Made by a program: the position numbers and the translations under genes | Shown here: positions 1-9,129 of the stretch, piece after piece | Layout: every line of letters begins with the position of its first letter | Position numbering within the stretch: the stretch's first letter is position 1 | The notes under the pieces: generated by a model | Told to the model about the DNA's origin: nothing | What the model saw: the letters and a program-made list of their open reading frames with translations, nothing else | Databases searched by the model: none | Assembly: GCF_007655005.1 (NCBI RefSeq) | Contig: NZ_SZVW01000006.1 | Coordinates: 186,001 to 250,000, forward strand | DNA from: Streptomyces tibetensis | Lineage (GTDB): Bacteria > Actinomycetota > Actinomycetes > Streptomycetales > Streptomycetaceae | Length of the DNA stretch: 64,000 nucleotides | Reading direction: 5' to 3'

Positions 1-1451
1 TCGGCCTCGACTACTACGAGCGTGAGCTGACCGGGCGGATCATGACCCGGATGACGACCGACGTCGACGCGCTGTCGACGTTCCTGCAGACGGGCCTGGT
101 CACGGCCTTCGTCTCGGTCGTCACCTTCTTCGGGATCATGGTCGCGCTGCTGGTGATCGACGTGCAGCTCGCGCTGGTCGTCTTCGCGACGCTGCCGCCG
201 CTGATCATCGCCACGTTCTTCTTCCGCCGGGCGAGCGTGAAGGCGTACGAGCTGGCCCGCGAACGCGTGTCGGTCGTCAACGCCGACCTCCAGGAGTCGG
301 TGTCCGGGCTGCGGATCGTCCAGGCGTTCCGGCGCGAGGGGGACGGCGGGCGGCGGTTCGCCGAGCGCAGCCACAGCTACCGTCAGGCCCGCATCCGGGG
401 CCAGTGGCTGATCTCGGTGTACTTCCCGTTCGTGCAGTTCCTGTCGTCGGTGGCGGCCGCCGCCGTGTTGATGGTGGGAGGGGCCCGGGTCGACGACGGG
501 ACCCTCGCGATCGGCTCGCTGGTGGCGTACCTGCTCTACATCGATCTGTTCTTCGCGCCCGTGCAGCAGCTCTCCCAGGTCTTCGACGGCTACCAGCAGG
601 CGACCGTCTCGCTGGGCCGCATCCAGGAGCTGCTCCGGGAGCCGACGTCGACGAAGTCCGCCGACGAACCCCTGGAGGTCCTGTCGCTGCGCGGCGACAT
701 CGCCTTCGAGGACGTGCACTTCGCCTACGGGACCGACGAAGAGGCCCTCGGCGGGGTCGACCTGCGCATCCCGGCCGGGCAGACCGTCGCCTTCGTCGGC
801 GAGACCGGCGCGGGCAAGTCGACCCTCGTCAAGCTCGTGGCCCGCTTCTACGACCCCACCGGCGGCCGGGTCGCCGTCGACGGCACCGATCTGCGGGCCC
901 TGGATCTCACCTCGTACCGGCACCGTCTGGGGGTCGTCCCGCAGGAGGCGTACCTCTTCCAGGGCACCGTCCGCGACGCCATCGCCTACGGCCGTCCCGA
1001 CGCCACGGATGCCGAGGTCGAGGCGGCGGCCCGCGCGGTCGGCGCGCACGACATGATCGCCACCCTGGAGGGCGGCTACCTCCACGAGGTCGCCGAGCGC
1101 GGCCGCAACCTGTCCGCCGGGCAGCGCCAGCTGATCGCCCTGGCCCGCGCCGAGCTGGTCGACCCGGACGTGCTGCTGCTCGACGAGGCCACGGCCGCTC
1201 TGGACCTGGCCACGGAGGCTCAGGTCAACCAGGCCACCGACCGCCTCGCCGGCCGCCGCACGACCCTGGTCGTCGCCCACCGTCTCACCACCGCCGCCCG
1301 CGCCGACCGGGTCGTCGTCATGGATCACGGCCGGGTCGCCGAGGACGGCACGCACGAGGAGCTCCTCGCGCGCGGCGGGCGGTACGCGGAGCTGTGGCGG
1401 ACCTTCATCGGCGCCGCAGAGCCGGAGGAGCCGGTCGGCGCGTCCCGCTGA
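1..1451 (+). CDS. ABC transporter, fused permease and ATPase (5' end outside window)
   Basis: Exporter-type ABC half-transporter: a membrane domain followed by a nucleotide-binding domain in one chain. The reading frame is open from base 3, so the start lies upstream and 482 residues are visible. Residues 1 to about 215 are the last transmembrane helices and coupling loops. The ATPase follows, with Walker A GETGAGKS near residue 266, the signature LSAGQ near 370, Walker B VLLLDEATA near 390 and the H-loop VVAHRL. Such proteins usually act as homodimers or as heterodimers with an adjacent ABC gene, which would lie to the left. The substrate (drug, lipid or peptide) cannot be told from sequence. 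Confidence 0.9.
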   Translation, partial: GLDYYERELTGRIMTRMTTDVDALSTFLQTGLVTAFVSVVTFFGIMVALLVIDVQLALVVFATLPPLIIATFFFRRASVKAYELARERVSVVNADLQESVSGLRIVQAFRREGDGGRRFAERSHSYRQARIRGQWLISVYFPFVQFLSSVAAAAVLMVGGARVDDGTLAIGSLVAYLLYIDLFFAPVQQLSQVFDGYQQATVSLGRIQELLREPTSTKSADEPLEVLSLRGDIAFEDVHFAYGTDEEALGGVDLRIPAGQTVAFVGETGAGKSTLVKLVARFYDPTGGRVAVDGTDLRALDLTSYRHRLGVVPQEAYLFQGTVRDAIAYGRPDATDAEVEAAARAVGAHDMIATLEGGYLHEVAERGRNLSAGQRQLIALARAELVDPDVLLLDEATAALDLATEAQVNQATDRLAGRRTTLVVAHRLTTAARADRVVVMDHGRVAEDGTHEELLARGGRYAELWRTFIGAAEPEEPVGASR

Positions 1452-1560
1452 GCACCCCCGACACCGCTTCCGTAACGCCCGTGCAACCATCCGACATACG
1501 TCATGCGTCCGTACATGCGTACGCCGATGGTCGCGGAGGACGCGGTACGGGAGGACGACA

Positions 1561-1953
1561 GTGCACAGTGGAGCCATACGCCGGCGGCTCGCGCTCGGGC
1601 TGGCCGTGCTGACCGCCTCCGGGCTGCTCGCCGTCGCGGCCCCGGGCGAGGCGCAGGCCGCGACCTTCGCGCTCTGTCCCGGGCGCAAGGTCCGCACCCT
1701 GCCGTTCTCCACGGGGACCGTGCTCGTCTACAAGCGCGGCGGTTACGTCTGTGCCGTCACCCTCACCAAGAAGCCCGGCGCCAAGCGCACGATGTCGGTG
1801 AGCGTGCAGGCGCGCGGCAACCGACCGGTCGTGGACCAGGGCAAGTACGCCCACCACGCGGGCCCGGTGACCGTGCACGCCGGGCGCCGCTGCGTCTGGC
1901 TCAAGGGCCAGGTCGGCAGGGGGAAGTTCAGCTCCGGCTGGATCATGTGCTGA
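1561..1953 (+). CDS. Small secreted Cys-containing protein
   Basis: 130-residue protein with an N-terminal signal peptide: RRR, a hydrophobic stretch to about residue 28, then an AQA-A type cleavage site. The mature part, about 97 residues, is basic and has four cysteines that could form two disulfides. The GTG start is supported by GGAGG at the usual distance. I recognise no family. Secreted basic proteins of this size are common in Streptomyces. It appears to be a single-gene unit between the ABC transporter and the S37 peptidase. Confidence 0.7.
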   Translation: MHSGAIRRRLALGLAVLTASGLLAVAAPGEAQAATFALCPGRKVRTLPFSTGTVLVYKRGGYVCAVTLTKKPGAKRTMSVSVQARGNRPVVDQGKYAHHAGPVTVHAGRRCVWLKGQVGRGKFSSGWIMC

Positions 1954-2064
1954 CACCCGCCCGGTGACACGCCCCCGCGCACAGGGTTTTCCCTATGTCC
2001 CCTGGTGCTCCGGTGAGTTGGTCCGCTAGCTTCCGGCGCACATCAGTCTCACAGGGGAGTGCGC

Positions 2065-3501
2065 ATGCGCAAGGCGCTCAGATGGCTGCTGGCGCTCACG
2101 GTGCTCATAGGCACACTGGGCACGGCGGGAGCGGCCACCGCCGCCGACGCCGCCGGCACCGACAGCACCACCGACATCAAGGAGAGACTGCTCTCCATAC
2201 CGGGCATGAGCCTGGTGGAGGAGAAGCCGTACACCGGCTACCGCTTCTTCGTCCTGAACTACACGCAGCCGGTCGACCACCACAAGCCCTCCAAGGGCAC
2301 GTTCCAGCAGCGCATCACCGTGCTGCACAAGGACGTCTCGCGCCCGACGGTGTTCTTCACCAGCGGCTACAACGTCTCCACGACACCCCGCCGCAGCGAG
2401 CCCACCCAGATCGTGGACGGCAACCAGGTCTCCCTGGAGTACCGCTTCTTCACCCCGTCCCGGCCCGCCCCGGCCGACTGGTCCAAGCTGGACATCTGGC
2501 AGGCCGCCAGCGACCAGCACCGCGTCTTCAAGGCGCTGAAGGGCATCTACGGCAAGAAGTGGATCTCCACGGGCGGCTCCAAGGGCGGCATGACCGCCAC
2601 CTACTACGAGCGCTTCTACCCCCGGGACATGGACGGCGTCGTCGCCTACGTCGCCCCCAACGACGTGGTGAACAAGGAGGACTCGGCCTACGACCGCTTC
2701 TTCGCCCGGGTCGGCACCGAGGAGTGCCGCGACCGGCTGAACGCCGTGCAGCGCGAGGCGCTGGTGCGCCGCGAGCCGCTGGAGAAGAAGTACGCCGCCT
2801 ACGCCGAGGAGAACGGCCTCACCTTCACCACCATCGGCAGCCTGGACAAGGCCTACGAGGCCACCGTCCTCGACTACGTGTGGGGCTTTTGGCAGTACAG
2901 CCTGCTGTCCGACTGCGACAAGATCCCGGCCGACGCGAAGAACGCCACCGACGACGCGATCTGGGACTCCGTCGACACGATCTCCGGCTTCTCCGCCTAC
3001 GCCGACCAGGGCCTCACCACCTACACGCCGTACTACTACCAGGCCGGCACCCAGCTCGGCGCGCCGACCATCCAGTTCCCGCACGTCGAGAAGCGGTACA
3101 TCCGCTACGGCTACCAGCCGCCCCGGAACTTCGTCCCCCGGGACATCCCGATGAAGTTCCAGCCGTCGGCGATGCGTGATGTGGACACCTGGGTCCGGCA
3201 CAACGCCCGCCACATGCTGTTCGTCTACGGCCAGAACGACCCGTGGGGCGCGGAGCCGTTCCGCGTCGGCAAGGGGGCGAAGGACTCCTACGTCTTCACC
3301 GCCCCCGGCATGAACCACGGCGCCAACGTCGCGGGCCTCGTGCCGGCGCAGAAGGCCCTCGCCACCGCCCGCATCCTCGACTGGGCCGGCGTCGCCCCCG
3401 GTGCGGTGCAGGCCGACCCGCAGGCGGCGAAGCCGCTGGCGAAGTTCGACGCCAAGCTCGACAAGCGGGACGTGCAGCGTGAGATGACGCTGCGCCCGTA
3501 A
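2065..3501 (+). CDS. Secreted S37-family tripeptidyl aminopeptidase
   Basis: 478-residue secreted serine exopeptidase of the Peptidase_S37 (PS-10) family, whose studied members release tri- or tetrapeptides from protein N-termini outside the cell. A signal peptide with a hydrophobic core covers about residues 5-28. The nucleophile elbow TGGSKGG places Ser172. Asp392 in NDPWG and His418 in GMNHG are the likely other triad members. The ATG at 2065 is preferred over the GTG at 2059 because AGGGGAG lies six bases before it. The family is normally 450-490 residues, so the gene is intact. A 12-bp stem-loop follows the stop, so it is probably monocistronic. Confidence 0.85.
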   Translation: MRKALRWLLALTVLIGTLGTAGAATAADAAGTDSTTDIKERLLSIPGMSLVEEKPYTGYRFFVLNYTQPVDHHKPSKGTFQQRITVLHKDVSRPTVFFTSGYNVSTTPRRSEPTQIVDGNQVSLEYRFFTPSRPAPADWSKLDIWQAASDQHRVFKALKGIYGKKWISTGGSKGGMTATYYERFYPRDMDGVVAYVAPNDVVNKEDSAYDRFFARVGTEECRDRLNAVQREALVRREPLEKKYAAYAEENGLTFTTIGSLDKAYEATVLDYVWGFWQYSLLSDCDKIPADAKNATDDAIWDSVDTISGFSAYADQGLTTYTPYYYQAGTQLGAPTIQFPHVEKRYIRYGYQPPRNFVPRDIPMKFQPSAMRDVDTWVRHNARHMLFVYGQNDPWGAEPFRVGKGAKDSYVFTAPGMNHGANVAGLVPAQKALATARILDWAGVAPGAVQADPQAAKPLAKFDAKLDKRDVQREMTLRP

Positions 3502-3521
3502 CCGCCCGCTGCCCGCACACG

Positions 3522-3553
3522 ACCGCCCCTCGGCCTGCGGACCGAGGGGCGGT
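3522..3553 (+). terminator. Stem-loop terminator after the S37 peptidase
   Basis: Perfect 12-bp inverted repeat, ACCGCCCCTCGG (3522-3533) and CCGAGGGGCGGT (3542-3553), with an 8-nt loop, starting 21 bases after the stop. There is no U tract, which is usual in Streptomyces. Confidence 0.75.
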
Positions 3554-3598
3554 TCGCATGTCCCTGCGCTCGCGGTGAATGCTCCGTACGGTGACCGG

Positions 3599-4144
3599 AT
3601 GGACAGCTCTGTCGTCTTCAACGTCGTGACCACGGCCATCGCCGTCGTCGCAGTGGTGACCTCCATCGTGTTCAGCGCACGGCAGGCCCGCACCGCGAAG
3701 CACGCCAACCACATATCGGTGCTGATCGACCTGCTCAGGGAGTTCCGGTCCGCGGAGTTCCACGAGCAGCACGACTACGTCTGCACCCGCCTGGCAGCCG
3801 AGCACGACCCGCAGGACGGAGTACGCGGGTTACCGGCCGAGGCCAAGGCGGCCTTCTGCAGCGTCGTGTACTACTACCAGTCATTCGCCAACCTCGCCGT
3901 CTTCGGACTGCTCGACCAGACACTGCTGGTCACGGTCCTGCGCACCCGGATCGTCTCGGTCTGGAAGGCCGTCCGGCCGTTCGTGGAGCGGGAGCGGGAG
4001 TTGCGGGGCGAGGACAGCGGCGGAACCTATCTGTCGAGCTTCGAGGAACTGGCCCGGCTGGCGGCAGACCTGCCCCCGGAGCACGTCCGCGACCAGATGG
4101 CCGAGGCCCGGCGACGGCTGTCGCGCAGGGGGCTGATGGGTTGA
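3599..4144 (+). CDS. Membrane-anchored hypothetical protein, DUF4760-like
   Basis: 181-residue protein with one N-terminal membrane segment (about residues 5-25, VVTTAIAVVAVVTSIVF) followed by a basic stretch and a helical cytoplasmic domain. This layout and the motif region around FRSAEFHEQHDYV resemble DUF4760 proteins, whose function is unknown. An in-frame GTG lies at 3575, but the ATG at 3599 puts the membrane segment at the very N-terminus and is preferred. It is convergent with the lipoprotein gene to its right. Confidence 0.6.
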   Translation: MDSSVVFNVVTTAIAVVAVVTSIVFSARQARTAKHANHISVLIDLLREFRSAEFHEQHDYVCTRLAAEHDPQDGVRGLPAEAKAAFCSVVYYYQSFANLAVFGLLDQTLLVTVLRTRIVSVWKAVRPFVERERELRGEDSGGTYLSSFEELARLAADLPPEHVRDQMAEARRRLSRRGLMG

Positions 4145-4173
4145 GGCGGTCGATCGCGGACGCCCGCCCCCGC

Positions 4174-4836
4174 TCACAGCGGCCGGGCGCACCCCACGGG
4201 CCGCTTCCCGCCCAGCCGGACGTACAGGGCGGTCGGGCCGGGGCAGTCGGACCGCTCGGCGACCGCCCGGACCACCTCGTACTGCGGCTGCCGCTCGCCC
4301 GTGCCGTCGCAGGCCGTCTCGTGGACCTTCCCGTCGCCGGAGTCGTAGACGCAGTCGCCGACGATCGTGCGGGGCCCGCCCCCGCCGCCCGGGTCACCGG
4401 GATGCGGCGGCTGGAGGTTGCGCATACAGGCATAGCCCTGCGGGACCGTCCCGTCGCCGTCCTCGTCCAACGCGGGCCGCTGCTCGCTGATGTGCAGCAC
4501 GAAGTCGGTGGCCGAGGGGCAGCGCGGCCCGTCCCGCACCGTGCCGTCGTGCCGCGCCGCGACCCGGGCCGCCGCCCGTTCACCGGTGCACGGCACCTCG
4601 GTGAAGCTCGTCGTACCGAACGAGGAGCACTCGCCGACCGCGAGGAACACCGCCCCGTACCCGGAGGGCCGGGTCGGCACCGGCGACACCGTGGCGGTCC
4701 CGGTCCTGCCGGTCGCCGACTCGCCCAGCCTGCCGTCCTTCGCCACGCCTCCCGACGGACTCTGGCAGCCGGTCAGCAGCGCGCCGATCAGAACCAGGAG
4801 CCCGCAGACCACCCCCACAAGACTTCGCTCACGCAT
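4174..4836 (-). CDS. Secreted lipoprotein, unknown function
   Basis: 220-residue predicted lipoprotein. From the chosen ATG (4836) the chain begins MRERSLVGVV, then a hydrophobic stretch and the lipobox LLTGC, so the mature N-terminal Cys would be diacylglyceryl-modified and membrane-attached. The rest is rich in Gly, Pro and Cys, with at least six cysteines spread as in Streptomyces septum-type or DUF4190-associated extracellular domains. I cannot assign a function. A longer frame starts at 4899, but it would bury the signal peptide. Confidence 0.65.
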   Translation of the reverse strand: MRERSLVGVVCGLLVLIGALLTGCQSPSGGVAKDGRLGESATGRTGTATVSPVPTRPSGYGAVFLAVGECSSFGTTSFTEVPCTGERAAARVAARHDGTVRDGPRCPSATDFVLHISEQRPALDEDGDGTVPQGYACMRNLQPPHPGDPGGGGGPRTIVGDCVYDSGDGKVHETACDGTGERQPQYEVVRAVAERSDCPGPTALYVRLGGKRPVGCARPL

Positions 4837-4949
4837 CGCCGACCCCCCGAGTGTGCTCGCCCAGCGTGACCCGCCGTAGCGGGCGCACGCCAGGCACACA
4901 GGGCGGTTTGCGCACGTTGGGGGTGGTGCGCACGGTCTTTGGCGTACGT

Positions 4950-6782
4950 CTAGTACGACAGCCCGTAGCCGATGGGGTACAACACCTGTTCCGGATCATC
5001 CGCCCGTTGCACCGGCACAGGCAGCTTCCCGCGCGGCCTCACCCGCCCGGCGATCACCCGTGCGACGGCCCGCAGTTCGACGTCGGTCCAGGAGTAGGCG
5101 GCCAGGCAGGCCCGCACGGACGGCAGCCGGGCCACGTCGTACGGATTGCGGATCGCCACCGCCACGACCGGCCTGCCGGTCGCCACGAGCTGCTCCACCA
5201 GCGTCTTCTGGCCGCTGTTCGCGGTCACGTTGTACGTGGCGGCGACCACCGCGTCCGCCTCCCGCGCCGCCGCGACCGCCTGGGCGACGGTCGCGGCGGA
5301 CGGGGCCGTACCGGTCGACAGGGCCGTGGCGGTGAAGCCCAGTTCGCCCAGCGCGCCGGCGAGTACGCCCGTGGGCGGGCCGGTCGTGCCCGACGGCGAG
5401 GCCGGATCCGCGCCGACCACCAGCACCCTGGGGTGCCGGCGCCGCGACAGGGGCAGCAGCCGCCCCTCGTTGACGAGCAGCGTGGTGGTCCGCTCGGCGA
5501 TCCGGCCCGCCGCCGCCCGGTGCGCCCGGGTCCCGACGGCCCGGTCCACACCGCCGTGACTGACGTACGGCGAACGGAACAGCCCCAGCTTGGACTTCAG
5601 CCGCAGCACCCGCAGGATCGACGCGTCGAGCCGGGCCTGCGTGAGCTCGCCCTCGCGCACCGCCGTCAGGACGGCGTTCCACGCGAGGTCCAGGTCGGGC
5701 GGGTTGAGGAGCTGGTCCACACCCGCCTTCAGCGCGAGCACCGGCACCCGGGCGTCGCCGTACTTGGTCCGTACGCCCTCCATGCCGAGGGAGTCGGTGA
5801 CCACGACCCCGTCGTAGCCGAGGCGTTCGCGCAGGATGCCGGTGACGATCGGGCGGGAGAGGGTGGCCGGGTCGCCGGAGTCGTCGAGGGCCGGGACCAT
5901 CAGGTGCGCGGTCATGATCGAGTCGATGCCCGCGGCGATGGCCGCCCGGAACGGCGGTGCGTCCAGCTTCTCCCACAGCTCCCGGCTGTGCGTGACGGTG
6001 GGGAAGCCGGTGTGGCTGTCCACGTTGGTGTCCCCGTGGCCGGGGAAGTGCTTGGCGGTCGCGGCGACCCCGGACCCCTGGTACCCGGCGACCTCGGCCG
6101 CCACCAGCCCGGCCGCCGCCCGCGGGTCGGCGCCGAAGGACCGTACGCCGATGACCGGGTTGGCCGGGTTGACGTTCACGTCGGCCACGGGGGAGTAGTC
6201 CTGCCGGATGCCCATCGCCCGCAGCTCGGCGCCCGCGATCCGGCCGAGGGTGCGCGCGTCGGACCGGGACCCGCCCGCGCCGACGGCCATGGCCCCGGGG
6301 AACAGCGTGGCGGGCTCGCCCACCCGGGCGACGATCCCGTGCTCCTGGTCGGTGGAGATGAGCACCGGCAGCCCGCGCGGCAGTTCGAGGGAGGCCTTCT
6401 GGATGCCGTTGGACAGCTCGGCGATCTGGTGCGGCTCGCGGGTGTTGTGCGCCCAGGTGAAGTAGATGATGCCGCCGACCCGGTACTTCGCCACCAGCTC
6501 GGCGGCCGTGCGGACCCCGATCTCCTTGAGGTTGGCGTCGATGTCGGCCTGGTCGGGGGCGGTGGCGGAGTGGCCGTAGACCCGCATGACGAAGAGCTGG
6601 CCGACCTTCTCCTGAAGCGTCATGCGGGAGACGAGGGCGCGCAGCCGGCTGTCGTCCTGGGCGGTGGCGTGCGCGGGCCCGGCGGCCGCGAGGGCGGCGG
6701 TGACGCCGGCCGTGGCGGCGAGGACGGTACGTCTGGAGGGCTGTGCGGTGTTTCCCGTGCTTCCCGTGCCGGTGTCCTGCAC
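4950..6782 (-). CDS. Secreted glycoside hydrolase family 3 (beta-N-acetylhexosaminidase-like)
   Basis: 610-residue exported GH3 enzyme. The N-terminus carries a Tat-type signal (SRRTVLAATAG then Ala-rich, ending near AHA). The TIM-barrel domain contains KHFPGHGDT, the signature of the NagZ-like branch in which the His-Asp pair acts as acid/base, and VVTDSLGM with the likely nucleophile Asp. A second alpha/beta sandwich domain covers about residues 400-610. The GTG at 6782 has GGAAGGAG five bases upstream and is clearly the start. Probable role: release of GlcNAc or related sugars from chitin or peptidoglycan fragments outside the cell. Substrate choice is inferred. Confidence 0.85.
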   Translation of the reverse strand: MQDTGTGSTGNTAQPSRRTVLAATAGVTAALAAAGPAHATAQDDSRLRALVSRMTLQEKVGQLFVMRVYGHSATAPDQADIDANLKEIGVRTAAELVAKYRVGGIIYFTWAHNTREPHQIAELSNGIQKASLELPRGLPVLISTDQEHGIVARVGEPATLFPGAMAVGAGGSRSDARTLGRIAGAELRAMGIRQDYSPVADVNVNPANPVIGVRSFGADPRAAAGLVAAEVAGYQGSGVAATAKHFPGHGDTNVDSHTGFPTVTHSRELWEKLDAPPFRAAIAAGIDSIMTAHLMVPALDDSGDPATLSRPIVTGILRERLGYDGVVVTDSLGMEGVRTKYGDARVPVLALKAGVDQLLNPPDLDLAWNAVLTAVREGELTQARLDASILRVLRLKSKLGLFRSPYVSHGGVDRAVGTRAHRAAAGRIAERTTTLLVNEGRLLPLSRRRHPRVLVVGADPASPSGTTGPPTGVLAGALGELGFTATALSTGTAPSAATVAQAVAAAREADAVVAATYNVTANSGQKTLVEQLVATGRPVVAVAIRNPYDVARLPSVRACLAAYSWTDVELRAVARVIAGRVRPRGKLPVPVQRADDPEQVLYPIGYGLSY

Positions 6783-6822
6783 GTGCGCTCCTTCCGGAGG
6801 TGATCCGCTCGGATCCACTGAA

Positions 6823-6860
6823 GGAAACTTCCAAGACGTCACGAATATCCGGGAAGTTTC
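6823..6860. promoter_or_regulatory. Inverted repeat in the GH3 promoter region
   Basis: GAAACTTCC (6824-6832) and its exact complement GGAAGTTTC (6852-6860) lie 19 bases apart, upstream of the GH3 gene. The left arm is itself part of the palindrome GGAAACTTCC. GAAA-N-TTTC type sites are known before actinomycete glycosidase genes, so a repressor or activator site is plausible. Confidence 0.4.
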
Positions 6861-7115
6861 TGCCAGTCAAGGGAACGCGCAGCAACCGCGAAGGGGCCGC
6901 CACCGGCGCGATGGAAGGGGGGGCGCGCCGATGGCGGCGGGTGCCGCCGGCCGCGGTACGGCGGAGAGGGTGGTCAGCGATCGCAGCCAGTGGCGAGGGC
7001 CGACACCGCACCGTGGTGACTCTCCGACGGCCTGCGATTGGACGGGGCCGGTCCGCCCCGGGTTCCCGACTCGGCCCGGATTTCCGCAAGTCGGGACGCA
7101 GGGGACACCAGGAGG

Positions 7116-7611
7116 TCAACGGGGCGGATGAGCCGTCACTTCCGGCCACTGCTCGCCGAGCACCCGTACGGTTTCCACGATGGCCGGACGCCGGGCCGCC
7201 CCCGCCCGCCACAGCGCGTACAGCCGCCGCACCGGCATCGGGTCCGGCACCTCCACCACCCCGGCGGGCAGCGGCCCGCGCCCCAGCCGGGGGATGAGCG
7301 CGACACCCGGCCCGGCCGCGACCAGGGCCACGAGGGTGGGATTCTCGTCGGCCTGGTGGACGATGTCCGGCTCGTGCCCGGCCGTGCGCAGCGTCCGCAG
7401 CAGCCAGTCGTGGCAGACGCGCCCCGGCGGCTGGCAGATCCACCGCTCCCCGCCCAGCTCCTCCCGCCGTACGGCGGCCCGCCCGGCGAAGCGTGCCCCT
7501 CGGGGACGAGCAGGTCGCACAGGTCGTCGCCGATGACCGCCTGCTCCAGGCCCGGCGGGGCGGGCAGCGGCGCGATGTCCCAGTCGTGCGCGACGGCGAG
7601 GTCGGCGGCAC
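7116..7611 (-). pseudogene. LysR-family regulator remnant (C-terminal half, frameshifted)
   Basis: Only the substrate-binding half of a LysR regulator is left. One frame reads AADLAVAHDWD and DDLCDLLVPEGH; the next frame continues RFAGRAAVRREELGGERW and runs through VALVAAGPGVALIPRLG to the stop at 7116. The change of frame falls near 7490-7500, so at least one base has been gained or lost. No helix-turn-helix is present. The sequence breaks off at about 7611, directly against an EamA transporter fragment on the opposite strand. Confidence 0.75.
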
Positions 7612-7842
7612 CCTTCCGCCTCCACCGTGGCCCCGTTCTCCCTCCTGGTCCCGGTCTTCGGCATGCCGTCGGCGTTCCTGTTCCTGGGTGCACCGGTGAG
7701 CCCCCTGCGGTGGTGCGCGGCGGCGCTGCCGGTGGGCGGGGTGGGACTGGCGTCCCTCGCACCGCGCGGCACCGCACCCGCGGTGTCCCAGGGCCCGACG
7801 GCCGCTGTCAGGACGCCTCGACCAGCATCCCCGGCGGGCTGA
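7612..7842 (+). pseudogene. EamA/DMT transporter remnant (C-terminal end)
   Basis: The plus strand reads PSASTVAPFSLLVPVFGM, then SPLRWCAAALPVGGVGL, the last two membrane helices of an EamA-family drug/metabolite transporter. The first eight helices are missing. The recognisable part ends near 7776; the frame then runs into the end of the convergent gene. It is contiguous with the LysR remnant, as if one deletion removed both 5' halves of a divergent pair. Confidence 0.7.
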
Positions 7843-8992
7843 CGTGGAAGGTGCGGGCCCGTACGCCGAAGCCCGTGTCGCCGTCCAGGTGGCTGTCGTC
7901 GTCCCAGGTGATCAGCACGCTCTCCGGGCCGTTGCCGAAGGCCGTCGCGGCGCAGGTGTGGGACCGGTGCCCGGGGTCCGCCGTGCTGACCCGCACCGGG
8001 TCGCCGAGTGAACCCTGGCTCTCCGAGCAGACCTTGGCCATCACCGTCGGCACGGTGTCGTGCGTGTCCGCGCTCTCCTCGACCCACGCCATCAGGAAGC
8101 GTCCGTTCGGCAGCCGGGACAGGGCCGGGGAGCTCCGGGTGACGCCCCTGGGGTTCCCGGCCGTGATGTCGAAGGTCTCCGTGCCGTCCGGCTGGAAGAT
8201 GCTCGCGGCCACCGTCGTCTGCGGTTTGCCCAGGTCGCTGGGCTGGATGCCCTCGATGTGCGCGACGACGAAGCGTCCGCTGTCGAGCAGGGTGATCGCG
8301 TTGACCCCGGTGAAGCCGCCGACGTCGGGCTGGATCTCCCCGCCCAGCGGGTTGCCCTCGAAGTCGAAGAACCGCAGGGTGAGTCGGCCGCCGCCGATCG
8401 ACGAGGGGTCCGTCGACCACGCGACGACGACGTTGCCGTTGGTGAGGATGGATGCGGCGGGCTTCTCGTGGAAGCCCTCGGTGGTGCTGACCGTGAACTC
8501 CGGTGTCGCGGGGCCGCCGTCCGCGTGGAAGCGCCGCGCGCGGATGCGCCGGTCGGGGTGCCGGCTCGCCCAGGTGACCAGCACGCCACCGTCGATCATG
8601 AACGCGAGGCACGGCCTGACCTGCGGATCCGCATCCTCCGTGACCAGCGTCCCGGGCCCGGACTTCCGGCCCTCGGTGAACCGTTGGAGCTTCACGCACG
8701 GGCTGGGGCCCGGCGTGTCGAACGGGGTCTCCAGCCACACGGCGAACTGGCCGCTGATCCCGGCGGACAGCACGGACGGCCACAGCGGCCGCACCCCCGG
8801 CCCGTCCGCCGGCTGCGTACTGACCGCGAACTCGTCCCCCAGCTTGTCGCCGTCGTCCCCCAGGAACCGGCCCTTGATGACGAAGTCGCTCTCGTCCGAC
8901 CACAGCTCCAGGAACTGCGTGCCGAACAGGGCGTCGACGGCGGGCTGGAGCTGGTCGCCGGACTTGGTGGTGTTGACGAGGAAGTCAGCCAT
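7808..8992 (-). CDS. Repeat-containing beta-propeller-like protein, unknown function
   Basis: 394-residue protein made of degenerate repeats of about 50-60 residues with the pattern FVVAW/LVTWAS, then R-x-RRF or LRFFDFEGNPLGGEI. These resemble the beta-rich repeats found in large RTX and calx-type surface proteins and suggest a propeller or beta-solenoid. No signal peptide is visible; the N-terminus MADFLVNTTKSGDQ is like RTX-type exported proteins that lack one. The start at 8992 follows AAAGAG. I do not know its role. The transcription unit appears single, with a long repeat-rich gap upstream. Confidence 0.6.
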   Translation of the reverse strand: MADFLVNTTKSGDQLQPAVDALFGTQFLELWSDESDFVIKGRFLGDDGDKLGDEFAVSTQPADGPGVRPLWPSVLSAGISGQFAVWLETPFDTPGPSPCVKLQRFTEGRKSGPGTLVTEDADPQVRPCLAFMIDGGVLVTWASRHPDRRIRARRFHADGGPATPEFTVSTTEGFHEKPAASILTNGNVVVAWSTDPSSIGGGRLTLRFFDFEGNPLGGEIQPDVGGFTGVNAITLLDSGRFVVAHIEGIQPSDLGKPQTTVAASIFQPDGTETFDITAGNPRGVTRSSPALSRLPNGRFLMAWVEESADTHDTVPTVMAKVCSESQGSLGDPVRVSTADPGHRSHTCAATAFGNGPESVLITWDDDSHLDGDTGFGVRARTFHVSPPGMLVEAS

Positions 8993-9129
8993 GGCTGCTC
9001 TTTCGAATCGGGGCGAGGTGAAGAGAGAGCACTGCGACCGGCCGAGTCCTTGGGAAAAGCGTGTCACGCCCGGGGGGTGGCTGCATCCGGAGCGACACGG
9101 ACCGCCCGGACACGCCGGCCTGCCTTCCG

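Noticed and set aside
5146..6465. Several plus-strand frames across the GH3 gene
   Set aside because: Antisense shadows with biased composition and no supporting start signals.
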